Assembly: GCA_030760725.1 (NCBI GenBank)
Contig: JASWHV010000003.1
Coordinates: forward strand, 112,438,153 to 112,502,152
DNA from: Neostapfia colusana
Lineage: Eukaryota > Streptophyta > Magnoliopsida > Poales > Poaceae
Length of the DNA stretch: 64,000 nt
Reading direction: 5' to 3'
Shown here: positions 1 to 13,400 of the stretch, one piece after another
How the letters are laid out: every line of letters begins with the position of its first letter
Position numbering within the stretch: position 1 is the first letter of the stretch
The notes under the pieces: model-generated
Seen by the model: the letters and a program-made list of their open reading frames with translations, nothing else
What the model was told of the DNA's origin: nothing
Databases searched by the model: none
Made by a program: the position numbers and the translations under genes

Positions 1-1428
1 GGGGTTCTTCGCGTCTTCGAGGCCGTGCTACGACGATCTGCGCCGCTCGTGTGGTAGTTCTGGGGAGCGCTGGTTCGGTCTATACGGGGGCGGGTTTGCT
101 TTGTAGCTCTCCTGTAGGAGGATTCCGTGATAGGCGGCTTAGGTTGGATTGCTTCCAGCTTCTCGGCCGCCATCTGATCCTAACAATGCTTAGGCTGGAT
201 TGCTTCCAGCTTCCACGTGCCTTGATTAAACGAAGAATTCTGATTGGATTGTCACGTCTGGAAAGTCGGATGCCCTGGTGGATTTGAGCTGTTACTGATG
301 CTGCCACTGCTTAACTAACTGTACGGAGCTGTTGGAACATCTTGAATTCTGTAGAGTAATTATTAGGGCTTGGATGGGGAACGTGTCGGCTTGACTGAGG
401 GACTGGATGGTTTGTCCTGTACAGGCAGTTGAATACACTGAGGGCGGAAACCGGCATTGCTGCTGCTGCGCTGACAGGTGCCGTCAAACCAGATTCAGAG
501 AGTGACCAAGTGTCCTGGAAGCAACAAGCCACTTAACTCAAGGATCCGATTGGTCTGTCTTGTTCGGAGGCATAGATCAGTGGACCGGAACCGTTACCGA
601 TGACATTGTTGCTGCACTAACTGATCATACCGGTGAGGGCGACAAACCAAATTTTTAAGGTTAATTATTGACTCTTAGTTAGGCAATATGGACTAGGGAC
701 ACATTACCACCTATGTTTTAGCCTCTACACTTACCTGGTACTGTCACACCATTTTAATGTACATAAGCTTTATGTATTGTCCTGTCCCGCCTTCCAGTAC
801 ATCATTATGTAGTTATAGGTTAAAATTCAAGGGATGACATGCAATGATTCCTCTTATATGTTTGCTTTGCCAAATTTTGTGCTTGCAAGTTCCATCTGAG
901 GTAGTAATTGGAAAATTGAGTATTGATTGATACCACATGGATTCCTGTTTTGGAAAGGTTCTAGTTGCCCCGAATTTATAAATGTTAATGGATTAAGTGA
1001 AGCTACTAATGTGAAGCAATGCTCTATTTTGTTTGGTTAAGCTGGAGTTCCATATTCTCATTAATGGTTACGATCAGCATGCAATTGTGCTTTGAAGTTT
1101 TTACTAGTCGCTTGAATGTTTGCATTCCGGACATGAGAAAAGGAATAACTGGAGTGGATTATTTTTCCCCCATGACCTGCTGGCTTTACACACCCTGATT
1201 TGTTAACAAATAGGGTTCTCCTTTCCTAGCTTTTAGGATCTCTTTCCTAATCTAATCTGCAACATATCAGGATTACACAACATTGAATGTACACAGCAAC
1301 TGCTTTATATAAAGCTTGAGATAATTGATATTGATTTTTCCCATGCCATTTGAGCTATGTAAAGTTTCAGTATTTGCTGACAGATAAACTGATTTCCTAT
1401 TCATTCCTATGAATTGAACGTGTTCCAG
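1..1428. other. Noncoding DNA upstream of the first visible exon
   Basis: No exon of the downstream gene can be placed here. The first visible exon begins in phase 0 after a TTCCAG acceptor ending at 1428, so at least one earlier coding exon is missing; it is probably upstream of the window. This stretch is then probably intron, possibly with 5' untranslated sequence. The one structure seen is a 25-bp direct repeat (138-162 and 189-213, one mismatch) about 51 bp apart, containing TTGCTTCCAGCTTC or its near twin. Confidence 0.5.
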
Positions 1429-4400
1429 TTTTGGAGTGCCCTGTCACCCCGCCAAAGGAATGAGCTGCTCAGACTCGATAAACAGACCCTCATTGAGCAT
1501 GCCCGCAAGAACCTGTACTGTTCAAGGTGCAATGGGCTGCTTCTGGAAAGTTTTGCACAAATATACATGTATGGGAAATCATTGCATCAAGAAGGTTTGG
1601 GCGAGCCAAGGTTTCGAGAAGTTGAAGCAGAAGAAGTTCAGGACCCATCAGTTCATCCGTGGGGAGGCCTTTCAACACCAAAGGATGGCATCTTAACCGT
1701 TCTTGACTGTTTCATAAATGCAAAGTCTCTTCATGTACTCCAGAATGTAAGCCTAAACAGTACCTTGTATTTTTCTTCTTCCTCTTCCCCCCTTCCCCCT
1801 GTATGATGCCTTTTTCATGAATTGCCCCATTATCTTTTACATGAAAATTTCCCGTAGCCATGCTGAAGTTCTTATTCTAATGAATTTCACATTATTTTTA
1901 CCAGGTTTTTGACAATGCACGAGCAAGGGAGCGTGAGCGTGAAATGCTTTACCCTGATGCATGTGGTGGGGGTGGGAGAGGGTGGATTAGCCCAGTGATA
2001 CCTAACTATGGTAGGGGCCATGGAACAAGAGACACATGTGCATTGCACACAGCGCACCTTTCTTGTGATACTCTGGTGGATTCTTGGTCAGCACTGGGTG
2101 AAGAAACCAGATCATCTCTGCTAAGGATGAAAGAAGAAGACTTCATTGAAAGGCTAATGCATAGGTAGGAGTAACAGACTGCTTTTGTCTGATCGTGTTT
2201 TAAATCAATGCTTCAGTTTGCTTTTCCCTACATACTATTGTCAGGGTATTTGCTTTCACAAACAGGAATGATATATGCATATAGTTTTGTAATGAGTTGA
2301 TTTGCTTCTTGATATTTATAGGAAATATATTTTAAAAGGTATATGAAAATCTTATGGCGTAAGTGTACTGATTGTTCTACTGATTTATGGACTTGTTAGA
2401 TGAGTTGGTTGCTTCTTGAAAGTGTTAGAAACATCATTTTAAATGTATATGTAATACTGTACTTTTGGCATCATTTTCAATGGCTTTTATATAAAATTGT
2501 AAATAATGTATGTCCAAGAGGCTGAATTATCATTCTTTTCCTAGCATTATCAGTAGCGTTATCAGTGGCCATGATGACATTACGTTACTGAATTTATAGA
2601 AATTCTATGTTCTCCCTCCCATAGTTATTAAGGCGTAAGGCGACCTACCCCTTTTTACCTTTTAAGCGATAAGGTGTAAGGTGAGGCGACGCCTTAGTAA
2701 TATATAAATATAGGAAAATGTACATATGGCCTACCATTTTGTCAGTGCAAATACACGTCTTCAACAGTTTTTACAAATTACCAACAATATCATTTATATT
2801 AACAAGTGTATTGTAATAAAACAAAAACAGAAGGATCTGCTTAAAGTCCACCACCCAGGTAGGCCCACTGACCCGTGCCCCGGCCCAACTCCACACCCGC
2901 AAGCCTTCTCACCAGCCACCCCATCCTATCCCCCACACAAACCGCACCTCACCTCCATTGACCAGCTTTCACCCATGAGGTCGAAATGGGCGAGCTATCT
3001 CCCGTATAGCGATCTTCCGTATAGCGGTAGAGCTGGGTTTGCTCCCATCCCTTAGTTCGTCTTCCATTCTTGATCTCTCAAGCTCTCGTCTGTACGTCTC
3101 CAGTATTCAGCATTCTGGCATGTCTGCAGGTTGGTTCACTAACTTGGGTAGCCAACGGCCACCTCACACGATCTAAATGGCGGTGTCCCAGATTCTGAAA
3201 CGCCTTGCTGCCTAGCCCTGTATATCCACCATGTCCAAAGCGCCAAATCTTCTGAGTTACACCAACGAATGACCCAGTGCTGACACGATCTAAGCCTATA
3301 CCTAATGACAACGGCGCTCACCTCCTGCTCGGCCTCCCTCATCGCTCCACACCCCCCCCCCCCCCAATTGGACCTCCCCCGCCCCCTTCCTTGCGGTGAT
3401 GGCTTCCTCCGCGGTGCCCCCATCGATCCCCATCCACGGGTGCTTCTTCCCCAGGCGCAGGTCAGTGCCCCCCCCCACCCCCCCCCCCTGATTGGATCTC
3501 CCCTGCTCCCTTCCCTTCTTCCCTGCGGCACTGGCTTCCTCCGCCGCCGGCGCCACCCCACCCCCCCTTTCCCGGGCGGATCCATGCGTGATTGCCTTAC
3601 GCCGGATCTAAGGCGACATGGACGCCTTATGTTCCTTGAGCGCCTTAGCGCTTAAGCGACGCCTTAACAACTATGCTCCCTCCTGTATTCCATATGAAAT
3701 TCTCTGATTTGTCGTCAACTGAGTGCTTTTGCAACCTGGTTCCCATTTTTGTGTACATTGCCCCACCATGTTTTTCAATATGTGACAGACTATCTTAAAG
3801 CTATGTGTAAAGCTTCTCGCTTGCATGACTTTACATGTGTTATCAAGAGCAAGCTTTTGTTAAGATGTTCTGACTTTTGAATATTGATGCATTACAATAT
3901 ACTAGATCTAACTTTTCTGATGAATTTTCTATCAAACAGGTTTGACATCAAGAGGTTTTGCAGAGACTGCAGAAGGAATGTTATTCGTGAACTGAAGGAG
4001 CTGAAGGAACTAAAGCGCATGCGAAAGGAACCTCGCTGCACTAGTTGGTTCTGTGTTGCAGATACAGCTTTCATGTGCGAGGTCAGCGTGCTTTCTTTAC
4101 CATCCTGACATCTTCTCTACCGTGAGTTTGTGGTTATTTTTGTTTATCCTTTTTCCCCCTTTTTTCGCAAATGTGCATTGTTGGGTGATCTGCCCGCTGG
4201 CCCTGGACGGCCGGAACAGGGGGGGGGGGCTGAACCAGGACCCCCCTGTCAGGCGCGCGCCCAGGATCAAGCCGGATCCTCCTTCTAGAAGAGATTAGAG
4301 ATTAGTCTTCTTAGAGATAGAATTAAAGATAGACTAGAGATTGAGTTGTAATAGATCAGGACTCTTGTAAGGGGGGCTATATAAAGAAGCAAAAACACCC

Positions 4401-7400
4401 CAGTTTGATTCAGATCAATAGAGAAATTATTCCTCCACCTCTAGCCCTAGCCACCACCTCCCTCTCTCCCTGGAGCAGCCGCCGCCACCAGGGGTCAAAC
4501 ACTAACCGCTGCCACCCCTGCTGATCTCCCTGTTCTGCGCCTCCACAACTCAGGAACAGGCCGGCAGCTCTCCCCTCTCCCTGTTCTGATCGCCTAGATC
4601 AGAAGTACCTCTCTCCCTGCTTCTGTTCTGCCCAGGATAGAACCAGAAGCTTCTGTTTTTCTTCTGTTCTAGCCTCTATTCTTGCTGTAGGTCAAATCTT
4701 CTTGGAGGGCAGACTGATCTGCTAGATCAGATCGGATTGTACAGCAAGGTTAGACACTGTTTCATCAGGAAACAGGACCGGAGTTGCAACATGCATCGGT
4801 TAGCAAATTTTATAGGGGAAAATTTGTACATAACATTCAGAATACCTTTCATTCCCCCTTTGTTGCGTAGCAGGTGATATGCCTTGCTTATGAGCAGCTA
4901 CCATCCCTTATGATAACAGCTTCCTTGCATATTTGTAGGTGTTTGAGGATGCTGTTCTTGTTGATTGGCACCAATGTGTAATGGAGCAAAATGGGTCTTA
5001 CCGCTTTTTTGAGTGGGCTATTGGAACCGATGAGGGAAAATCTGATATTCTTGATTTCAAAAGTGTGGGGTTGAAGAGGCAAGTCCATAGGAAAGGCCTT
5101 GATCTGGAGCAGTTTGAAGACTATTTTGTTACACTAAGGGCATGGAGGATGGATGGCCGCTGCACAGAGTTCTGTGTGAAGGCACATGCCTTGAAGGGTC
5201 AATCATGTGTTCACCGCAGGCTGATTGTGGGGGACGGATTTGTGACAATCACCAAAGGTGAAAGTATTAGAAGTTTCTTTGAGTATGCTGAAGGAGCAGA
5301 GGAAGAGGATGTAAGAGGCTTCTATTTTACATAATTATGATCAAACATGATCAAATTACTTATTACGCAACACTTGAGCACAATGTTCTGAGAACTCAGA
5401 TAATCTAATCACTGACACACACATGAGCAGGAAGATGATGCTATGGACAGAGATGGGAATGATCCTGATAATGATGCTGCTCATCCTCAGAAACATGCTA
5501 AGAGCCCTGAACTTGCAAGAGAATTTCTCATGGATGCTGCTGTGGTGATCTTCAAAGAACAGGTAGTGTATGGTGTTGAATGCGTAGTAATTGACTAACT
5601 GTTGAGGAAAGAAAGCAACTCCTTTAGTGATATCGACTATACAAAGAATAAAAGTTTGTCTGCTTATTCATTTTTATGATTTGTAAGTGAAGTAGGGTCC
5701 TAATTGTTCCCTTTCTAAAGTGTCATACCTGAGATGTCTTCCTTTCTATAAACCTTATGAAAGAACAATTTCTTGACATAAATACATGATTACTCTATTC
5801 ACTCTTTTAAATAGCCTGCACAAGTGACACAATTTACCATTCTAAGCAATTCTTTATGAGCATGTTACCTTGCGAGACAAAGGTGTCAAAATCACAATAA
5901 CAAAGTGATGGAAGCTTGAAATGAGAAGTGCAACAATCCTATAAGGTGGGTGATTATAGGACTTAAGGGTGAAGAGGGAGGTGCAAATAGCATGTGGGAC
6001 TTGTATTAGGAAGGTAGTTAGTAAGGTGTCTGGGATGACCAAAGGCAAGAAACATGAAGCTAAAGGCACATGATGATGGAATGAGAATGTCCAAAAGGCT
6101 ATTAATGAGAAAAGTGCTACAAGAGTTGGCATCATGATTCATGATAGAAGTATAAGAAACATGATGAAGTACAAAGAGGTTAAGAAAAATGCAAGATGAG
6201 TTGTGAGTGAAGAGGGCGGGCCTATGATAAGCTATATGAGCGACTAGGGATAAAGCAAGGCGAAGAGGATATACAAGATGGCAAAATTCATGAGATGGGT
6301 AAGGGATCTCAACCAAGTTAAATGCATAAGAAATGGGGCAAATTGGATTCTAGTAAAGTATGAAGAGATTAAGAACGGATTGAGAGATCACTTTGATTAG
6401 TTATTTAATGATGACAATGAGAGTTTGAGGTTAAGGAAACTTTAAAAAAGATGAAAGAAGGAAAGGTCTTTGACCCAGGCTTTTAAATTGGCGCCTAGGC
6501 GGACGGCGGGCGCAGCGGTGGCGGGCGGAGGCAGTGGGCGGCGGGCGCGGCAAGCGCAGCGGAGGCGGAGACAGCGGGTTGGCTCTCTGAACCGTCAGAT
6601 CTAGTCCAACAGTTGTCTCTCCACATTAGCACATAAAATAGCACCCCACCCTAACCCTAAAGAACTCTTCTCTCACCCTCACTCTCCTCTCCACCCATCC
6701 CTCCACTGATGGCGGCGGCGGCGCGGCGTGGCGAGAGGCCAGCGGCGGCACGGCGCGGCGAGGGACCGGCGGCGGCGCGGCGAGGGGCACGGCGACTGGC
6801 GGCGGCGGCGGCCTCCAGGCGTTGGGGCTGCACCGACTGGACGCCTAGGCGGCACCGTGAAAACGCTGTTTTGACCCTGATGATGTCCCAATTAAGGTGC
6901 GGAGATGCTTTAAAGATGTGACAATAGTATGGTTAACTAATCTATTCAACTATATTTTTCAGCGACACCGAGCTTCATTTGTGGCATTGAAGTATTGTGA
7001 TTGTTTAATCTTTATATGGTGTCAAAGTTAAATTATTTTCAAAGATGGGTTTGAAGTTGATTTGGACATCTGTAGCAGGGCAGTGTAGTAAAAAATACTT
7101 TTTTCTTGCTGCTATAGTACATACCATTTAATTCGTCTATACATCGTTGAAATGCCTTCTAAACCTTCTAAATGTTAAACACGCTTCTGTCGACTGTCTA
7201 CCGTTTATCATTTAGAATAACATTATTTTTCAGTTAAACAAGATGTCCGAAGGGTTGAGAAAAAGTATATTAGTGCCACTCTTCAATAATAGATGAGGTA
7301 TTCAAAGTGGTATTAATTAATAAAGAATTAAGCTCATAAGTCATACCATGAAACTTTGGGATGAAGTGGTTGAGCATTGCTTGAGAAGAGTGATGAATGC

Positions 7401-10400
7401 CACTAAAAATCAACTTGGTTTTATTAATGTTTTAAAAAGCAGTGGAGAAGAGCGAACAGAGAAGGCATATGACAAGATACCAAGAATGATCATGTGGTGG
7501 GCGCTAGAGGAACATAAAATGCCAACAAAGTACATTACTTTTATTAAGGATATTTACGATAATTTTGTGACATGTGCGCATAAATGATTGTGAGGCCAAT
7601 ACAATTACTATCACAATAGGACTACACAAGAATAGCCTTAAGCCCATACATCTTTTACTTAGTGATGGATGAGGTGTTGAAGGAAAGACAAGGTGGATAT
7701 CACATGATGTATGCTCTTTGCTTATGATGTAGTGTTGGTAAATGAAACCAAGGATGGCGTTGATAAGAAATTAGATCTATGGTGACAAACCTTAGAGCAA
7801 GGTTTTAAAAGGCGCTAGGCGGGACGGTGACCCTCTGCCTAGAGCCTAAGCGCGTCTAGGCGTTTCTAGGCGACGCTTAGGCGTTCTGTACAGTAGCAGT
7901 GATGTTTTATAATTTTTTAAAAAATATAGTAACATGTACATATTTCTGTTGTGTTGGTTAATTTTTCACAGCCCACTTCTATTTCCATTTGGCACATGGC
8001 CTAGCCCATAGGCGTTTGATTTCATTTCAGCCTGCAAACACCACACGCTAGGGCTTCGAGCGCCATCTCTCACCACGCCCCCACCCTGTAGGTCAGCCGC
8101 ACCGCCATCTTCCCTGGTCCGCCTGCCACGCAGCCCGCTCTCCCCTGCGCGCCACAATCCCCCCCCCCCCACCCCCCCGCAGGTCGGCCGCACCGCCATC
8201 GTTTTGTCTGTGGTCCGGCCCGCTCCCTGAAGTGCGCGCCCCTCGCGCCTGCGACGTTGGTTCCTCGCAAATCTCATGCCGCTCCCTGGAAGCACCCCCC
8301 ACCCCCCGACCGCCTACCCATTGAGACGAGGCGCGCGTAGGCGCTCGCCTCGCAGCGCGCCTTTGTAACCCTGCCTTAGAGTCCAAGGGGTTTAAGCTTA
8401 AAGGACTAAGACTGAGTATGAAGTGTGAATTTAGTGGTGTTCGGTGTGAAAAAAGGAATGTTAGTCTACAAGAACAAATATTACCTAGCGGTAAAGGAGG
8501 AGTGGTTGTGATAGGCTTGACAAGCCAACAACTACACTTAGTCATTCTCATGGAAATGAACCCCAATATAAAAAAATTGTTGGGTTTCATGTCTAGCCTA
8601 TCCCAACATGCTTGGGATAAAGGCTTGGTTGTTGTTGTTAGGATCAATATTACAAAACAATGGCGATATTGATGAGGATATTTGCCACGAGATCAAGATA
8701 GGGTGAATGAAGTGGCTGTCAGATCTGTGATGTTTTATGGGAGCGGAGAGTTGGCTAGTAAAGGCAACATGTCCAAGAAATGAGTGTCATAAAGATGTGC
8801 ACGTTACAGTGGATGTGTTGTCACATAAGAAAAGACCGAATTAGGAACGAGATGATTCGTGATAGGGTAGGGGTGACTTCGATTAAAGAGAAGCTAGTAC
8901 TACATTGACTAAGGTGGTTTGGACGTATCCAGCGAGACCTCCAGAAGCACAGGTTAGCAGTGGGATTCTAAAGGTTGGAGAAAATGTTAGAAGGGCTGAA
9001 GGATGATCAATGTTGACTTGGGAGGAGGCAGTAAAACGGGACTTCAGGGATTAGAATGTATATACAGACTTAGCTCATGATAGGACTACATGAAAAGTAG
9101 CAATTCATATGCCATTTGTTACTCTTATCTTTCTTCCTCTCTTTTACTTCATTTTTTAAAATGAAATTATTGGGTTTCATGTCTAACCTACCCCAACGTG
9201 CTTGGGACAAAGACTTTGTTATTCTTGTTGTTGGAGAAAAGCGGGCGGAGGAGCTTCGCAAAAAGTGGAGTCAACTCTATATATTTTATTATATCTTCTT
9301 TTACAAAGCCTTTATTCCAAGCATGTTGAGGTAGGCTAAAAACGAAACCCAAATTGGTTTCATATCCATAGTAATGACTGATTTTGATGTTGGCTTACCA
9401 AGCCTATCACAACCCTCCTTTACCCGGGCTTGGAACCGACTATACCTAGAAAGACATAGGTGAATTTTATTATATACTATAAAATTTTTGGAACGGGAGT
9501 CCTAGGTCAGTGGTAAAGTTATTGCTTTGTGACCATGAGTCACGGGTTCAAGTCTTGAAAACATCTTGTAGAAATGTAGGAAAATACTGCACACACACAA
9601 AAAAACAGTGGGTTGAACCCTTCTCCGGACCTTTCGCAAGTGAGAACTCTGTGCATTAGGCTACTATAAATTTTTAAATTTGACTGATAAATACTTCAAT
9701 CCGTGAGATAAGCGGCAAAAGCACAAGAAAGTGGGAAAAAGCTAAAAAATGTGATTTCAAACGTTTAAGCGCTCAACCACCACGACAGCAAAGCGTTGGG
9801 GCACCGCTCAGTATCTAGGCGCGTTTAAGCGGTGCCTAGGTGTGTGATTTTTTTGCTTCGTTAGCTTATGTGTAGATATAGGGAGCAGAAAGATCTACAT
9901 ATGGTTTCCATTGACTAAAAAAAGGCATATGATAAGATATTAAGGACAATCATGCGATGGGTGCTAGAGAAACATAAGATCCCAACAAAGTATATTATCC
10001 TTATCATATGCCTTATAATATTGTGATAGACCGATGCCTTTTCAATCACAATAGGACTACTCCGTGGGTCAGCCTTGAGCCCATATATATTTTTTTTAGT
10101 GATGGATGAGGTGTTGAAGTATAATATAATAAGATATTTCTTGTTGTATGCTCTTTGTTGATAATATATTGTTGATAGATGAAACTAGAGATGATGTCAA
10201 TAAGAAATTAGAGCTATGGAGGCAAACTTTAGAATATAAGGGGTTTAGACGGATTAGTAGAACCAAGATCGAGTGTATGAGGCGACTTCAGCGGTGTTGG
10301 ATGCGAAGAGAAAAATGTTAGGCTACGAGGACAAATAGTGTTTGAGAGGGATTCATTTCGATAGTTGGGATCAGAGTTGCAAAGAAATGATTATATTGAT

Positions 10401-13400
10401 GAGGATGTTTGTCATATGATCAAGGTAGGATGGATGAAGTGGTAAAATCCATCTAACATCCTATGTAAAAGAAGGTATAATAAAAAACTAAAAGGTAAGT
10501 TCTATAGCATAGTGATCAAATGCGCGATGTTATACGGAATGGAATGTTGGCCAAATAAAAGAAAACATGTTGTAGAGATAACTATGCTACGGTGGATGTG
10601 TGTTCACAAGAAAAGACTGACTTAGGAATGAGGTACTACGTGATAGGGTACGGGTGACACCAATTAAAGAGAAGCTAGTACAATATCAACTAAGGTGGTT
10701 TGAACATATCCAATGGAGATATTTAGAAACACTGGTTAGCATACTAAATAGTAGGAAAAATTATAAGGGATCTAGGATGACCAAGGTTGATATTGGAGGG
10801 GGCCTTAAAACAAGACTTCGTTGTTGTTGTCGATAGGACTGCATGAGAATCAGTAATCCATGTGTCGGAATCTCAGTTTACTCGTAACTTTTTTACTCTT
10901 GTCTCTCTTTTACTTCTATTTAAAAAAAGTATTAAAATTGTTGGGTTTCATATCTAGGCTACGCTAACGTGCTTGGGACAAAGGTTTTGTTGTTGTTGTG
11001 TTGTTTCATGGGCATGTTACAACTTGTCAACATACTTGATGTTTTTTTAGATGTACCAAAGATTGTACGGTGGTGTTGTCAGCAGAACAATTGTACTGCA
11101 AATCAGTAGGTTTCTTCTTTAGAAATTTATACAAACTAGCCCAACACTAATCTCCCACTAACTATTTGTGTTAACAGGTTGAGAAGGCTTTTAGAGAAGG
11201 CACAGCCCGACAAAATGCGCATAGCGTTTTTGTGTCCCTTGCACTAAAACTGTTGGAAGAGCGAGTTCATGTTGCTTGCAAGGAAATAATTACATTGGAA
11301 AAACAGGTATGCACTTTATGCCTTGATAATAGACGTGGAAAAATAAAGGGAGTAACATAAAAGTGGCCATTGTCTGGTCTTTGTCGATGGATACTAAAAT
11401 TGAGTCGATCCTCTTGCAGAACAAGCTTCTTGAGGAAGAAGAGAAAGAAAAGCGTGAAGAAGAGCGCAGGGAGAGAAGAAGAACAAAAGAGAGAGAGAAA
11501 AAACATAGAAGAAAAGAGAAGCTGAAAGGAAAGGACAAAGATAAAGAAAAAATAGTAGTTCAGTCAAAACCTTCTGTTGATATTTCACCACCATCTCTAA
11601 GCAAACCGGTGACACCAAGTAATAATCAGTCACAGTATATTGAAGACTCCAGATATTCATCAAGCGAAGATGAAGACAGAGGTGTGGTTTTGGAAAATTA
11701 CTGCCCTGATACCTGTGTTGATCAATCTTCAAACAGGGAAATTGATGAACAAAGTAATAAGTATCAATGCCATACATCAGCAGAACTTGTCCCCACAGAC
11801 TGCAATGAGTCATTCTTATGTGAGGAGAAATCATCAAGAAGAAACTTAAGATTTAGAAGAGATTTCACTCGAGAGCAAGACAGCAGCTATCAGTACGAAG
11901 ATTGTCAAGATGACTGTGGAGACATTGGAGATATTCAGCGTCAGTCTAGGGAGAGGACAAGGAATAGTACTAGAACCTATAACTCTGTTTTCAGTGCAAA
12001 TAACCGAACAAGAGATAGGTACAACCCCTGCAGTTGTGGCCATCAGGAAGACTACAGATATTTTTCCACAACAGTGAGACCAAACAGGGAGATGAGGATG
12101 ACAAGGAAAACTGTTGTTGAGAAACCCAGATTGCAGTACCGCAGATGCTATCCGTCGGATAGTTTTATAGTTTCTAAAGATCGTGTTGGTGGTACACCAA
12201 ACAAGAGTGCAGGTCCAAAGCAAGTATGGGAGCCATTGGACGCAAGAAAGAAAGCTAGCTTAGTGAATGCAAATAATGCTGCTGAGGCAGCCAATGATGC
12301 TGATAGGTCTAATCAACTGGAGTGTTCAAAGGATATCAATGGATGCCAAAAGCTTGAGACAGGTTATGAATCGATTTCTGAGGTTTGTTCTAAAAACTCT
12401 GAGGAATCTTGTAAGTCGCACACAGATCAGCCATGCGAAGGTGAAAAGGATCAAGCTGCTTGCAATAACGTACCTTATGTGGGAGACAAGACTGGCTGCT
12501 GCATGACTAAGGACACTGGTCAAACAGCAAACTTTACCAGTTCGGACAGCTCTTCATGTCTAAGTGAGGGAGACAGAGATAGCAGCATGACCTCACTGAG
12601 TGCCCAGAATGTGGAATCTTCAACTTCTGACTCTGAAGAATCTATAGAAAGGAGCAATAACAGCCCAGGTGAGCCACCAACAAAGAATGGTTCATGTTCA
12701 CTGCTTAAGATGTGTGCAGGAAATGGTTTTAGTGAATTCAAACCAAAAAGCATTTGGCTTCCTGATAGCAACCAAATTGGATTTTGTATCATACCCCCTT
12801 TCCAGGACCAGTTGTTGCACCCCCAAAAGTTGCAGGCATTCATCGGTTTCCAGAATCACCCCCTGTCAGTTCCAACTAATGGGTACATACCATATCCTCA
12901 GCCTGGCCACTTTTACCCTGGCCCTTTGGCACCTGTTGGATATGGAGTTGCGGGGAGTCAATTTGTCGACTTCCCAGTGCAGTACAGCAGTAATATCCGT
13001 CCATACTCAAGTTCTGAGTTTAGTTATGTGCCTCTGCAGCTAGTCAACAAGGCTCCGGTGAGCGTTCATGCCATGACACCAGTCCCGCTGTGTAGAAATG
13101 GAGCACCGGTTGTCATGAATCCAGAGAGGCAGCAGAACCATGTTTTTGCACCAAGCAATATAGCAGTGCCCCGAAATGGCTGTTCAGAAGACAATAGCAA
13201 ACAGAAGGATGATGACAGCACACCCTTCTCCTTGTTCCAATTCAACCTGCCAATAGCCCCTCCCGCCACAGCTGCATCCAAAGAAGAGCAGTATGGCAGT
13301 GCAACGTCGTCAAGGCCAGCGATAGCTCAAGGCCAACCCTGCTCAAAGGAGGGGAGAAACGTCAATGAGTATAACTTATTTTCCGGTGGTTGCACCAGAG

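Larger units (their letters stand above)
5875..9235 (+). pseudogene. Decayed LINE (RTE-type) reverse transcriptase, copy A, in intron 5
   Basis: Broken frames match the widespread plant RTE-type non-LTR element. A region before the RT domain lies at about 5,880-6,460. After a break come segments reading SHTMKLWDEVVEH and EKAYDKIPR (7,320-7,580), then a degraded active-site region near 7,700. Later come EEAVKRD (about 9,030) and the characteristic 3' tail with GGGTTTCATGTCTAACCTACC and a TTGTTGTT run ending near 9,235. There are many stops and frameshifts, so it is long dead. Two hAT elements (6,476 and 7,798) and a LINE-tail fragment (8,493-8,640) interrupt it. It lies entirely in intron 5 of the host gene and shares its strand. 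Confidence 0.8.

Noticed and set aside
3139..3655. Open frames of 84-148 codons on both strands around 3.1-3.6 kb
   Set aside because: They lie in C-rich low-complexity DNA inside a hAT element in an intron; composition explains the openness.
9755..9845. Fourth possible hAT element (GTTTAAGCGCTC ... GCGTTTAAGCGGTGCC)
   Set aside because: Related words are present but no matching terminal inverted repeats or 8-bp duplication could be found.
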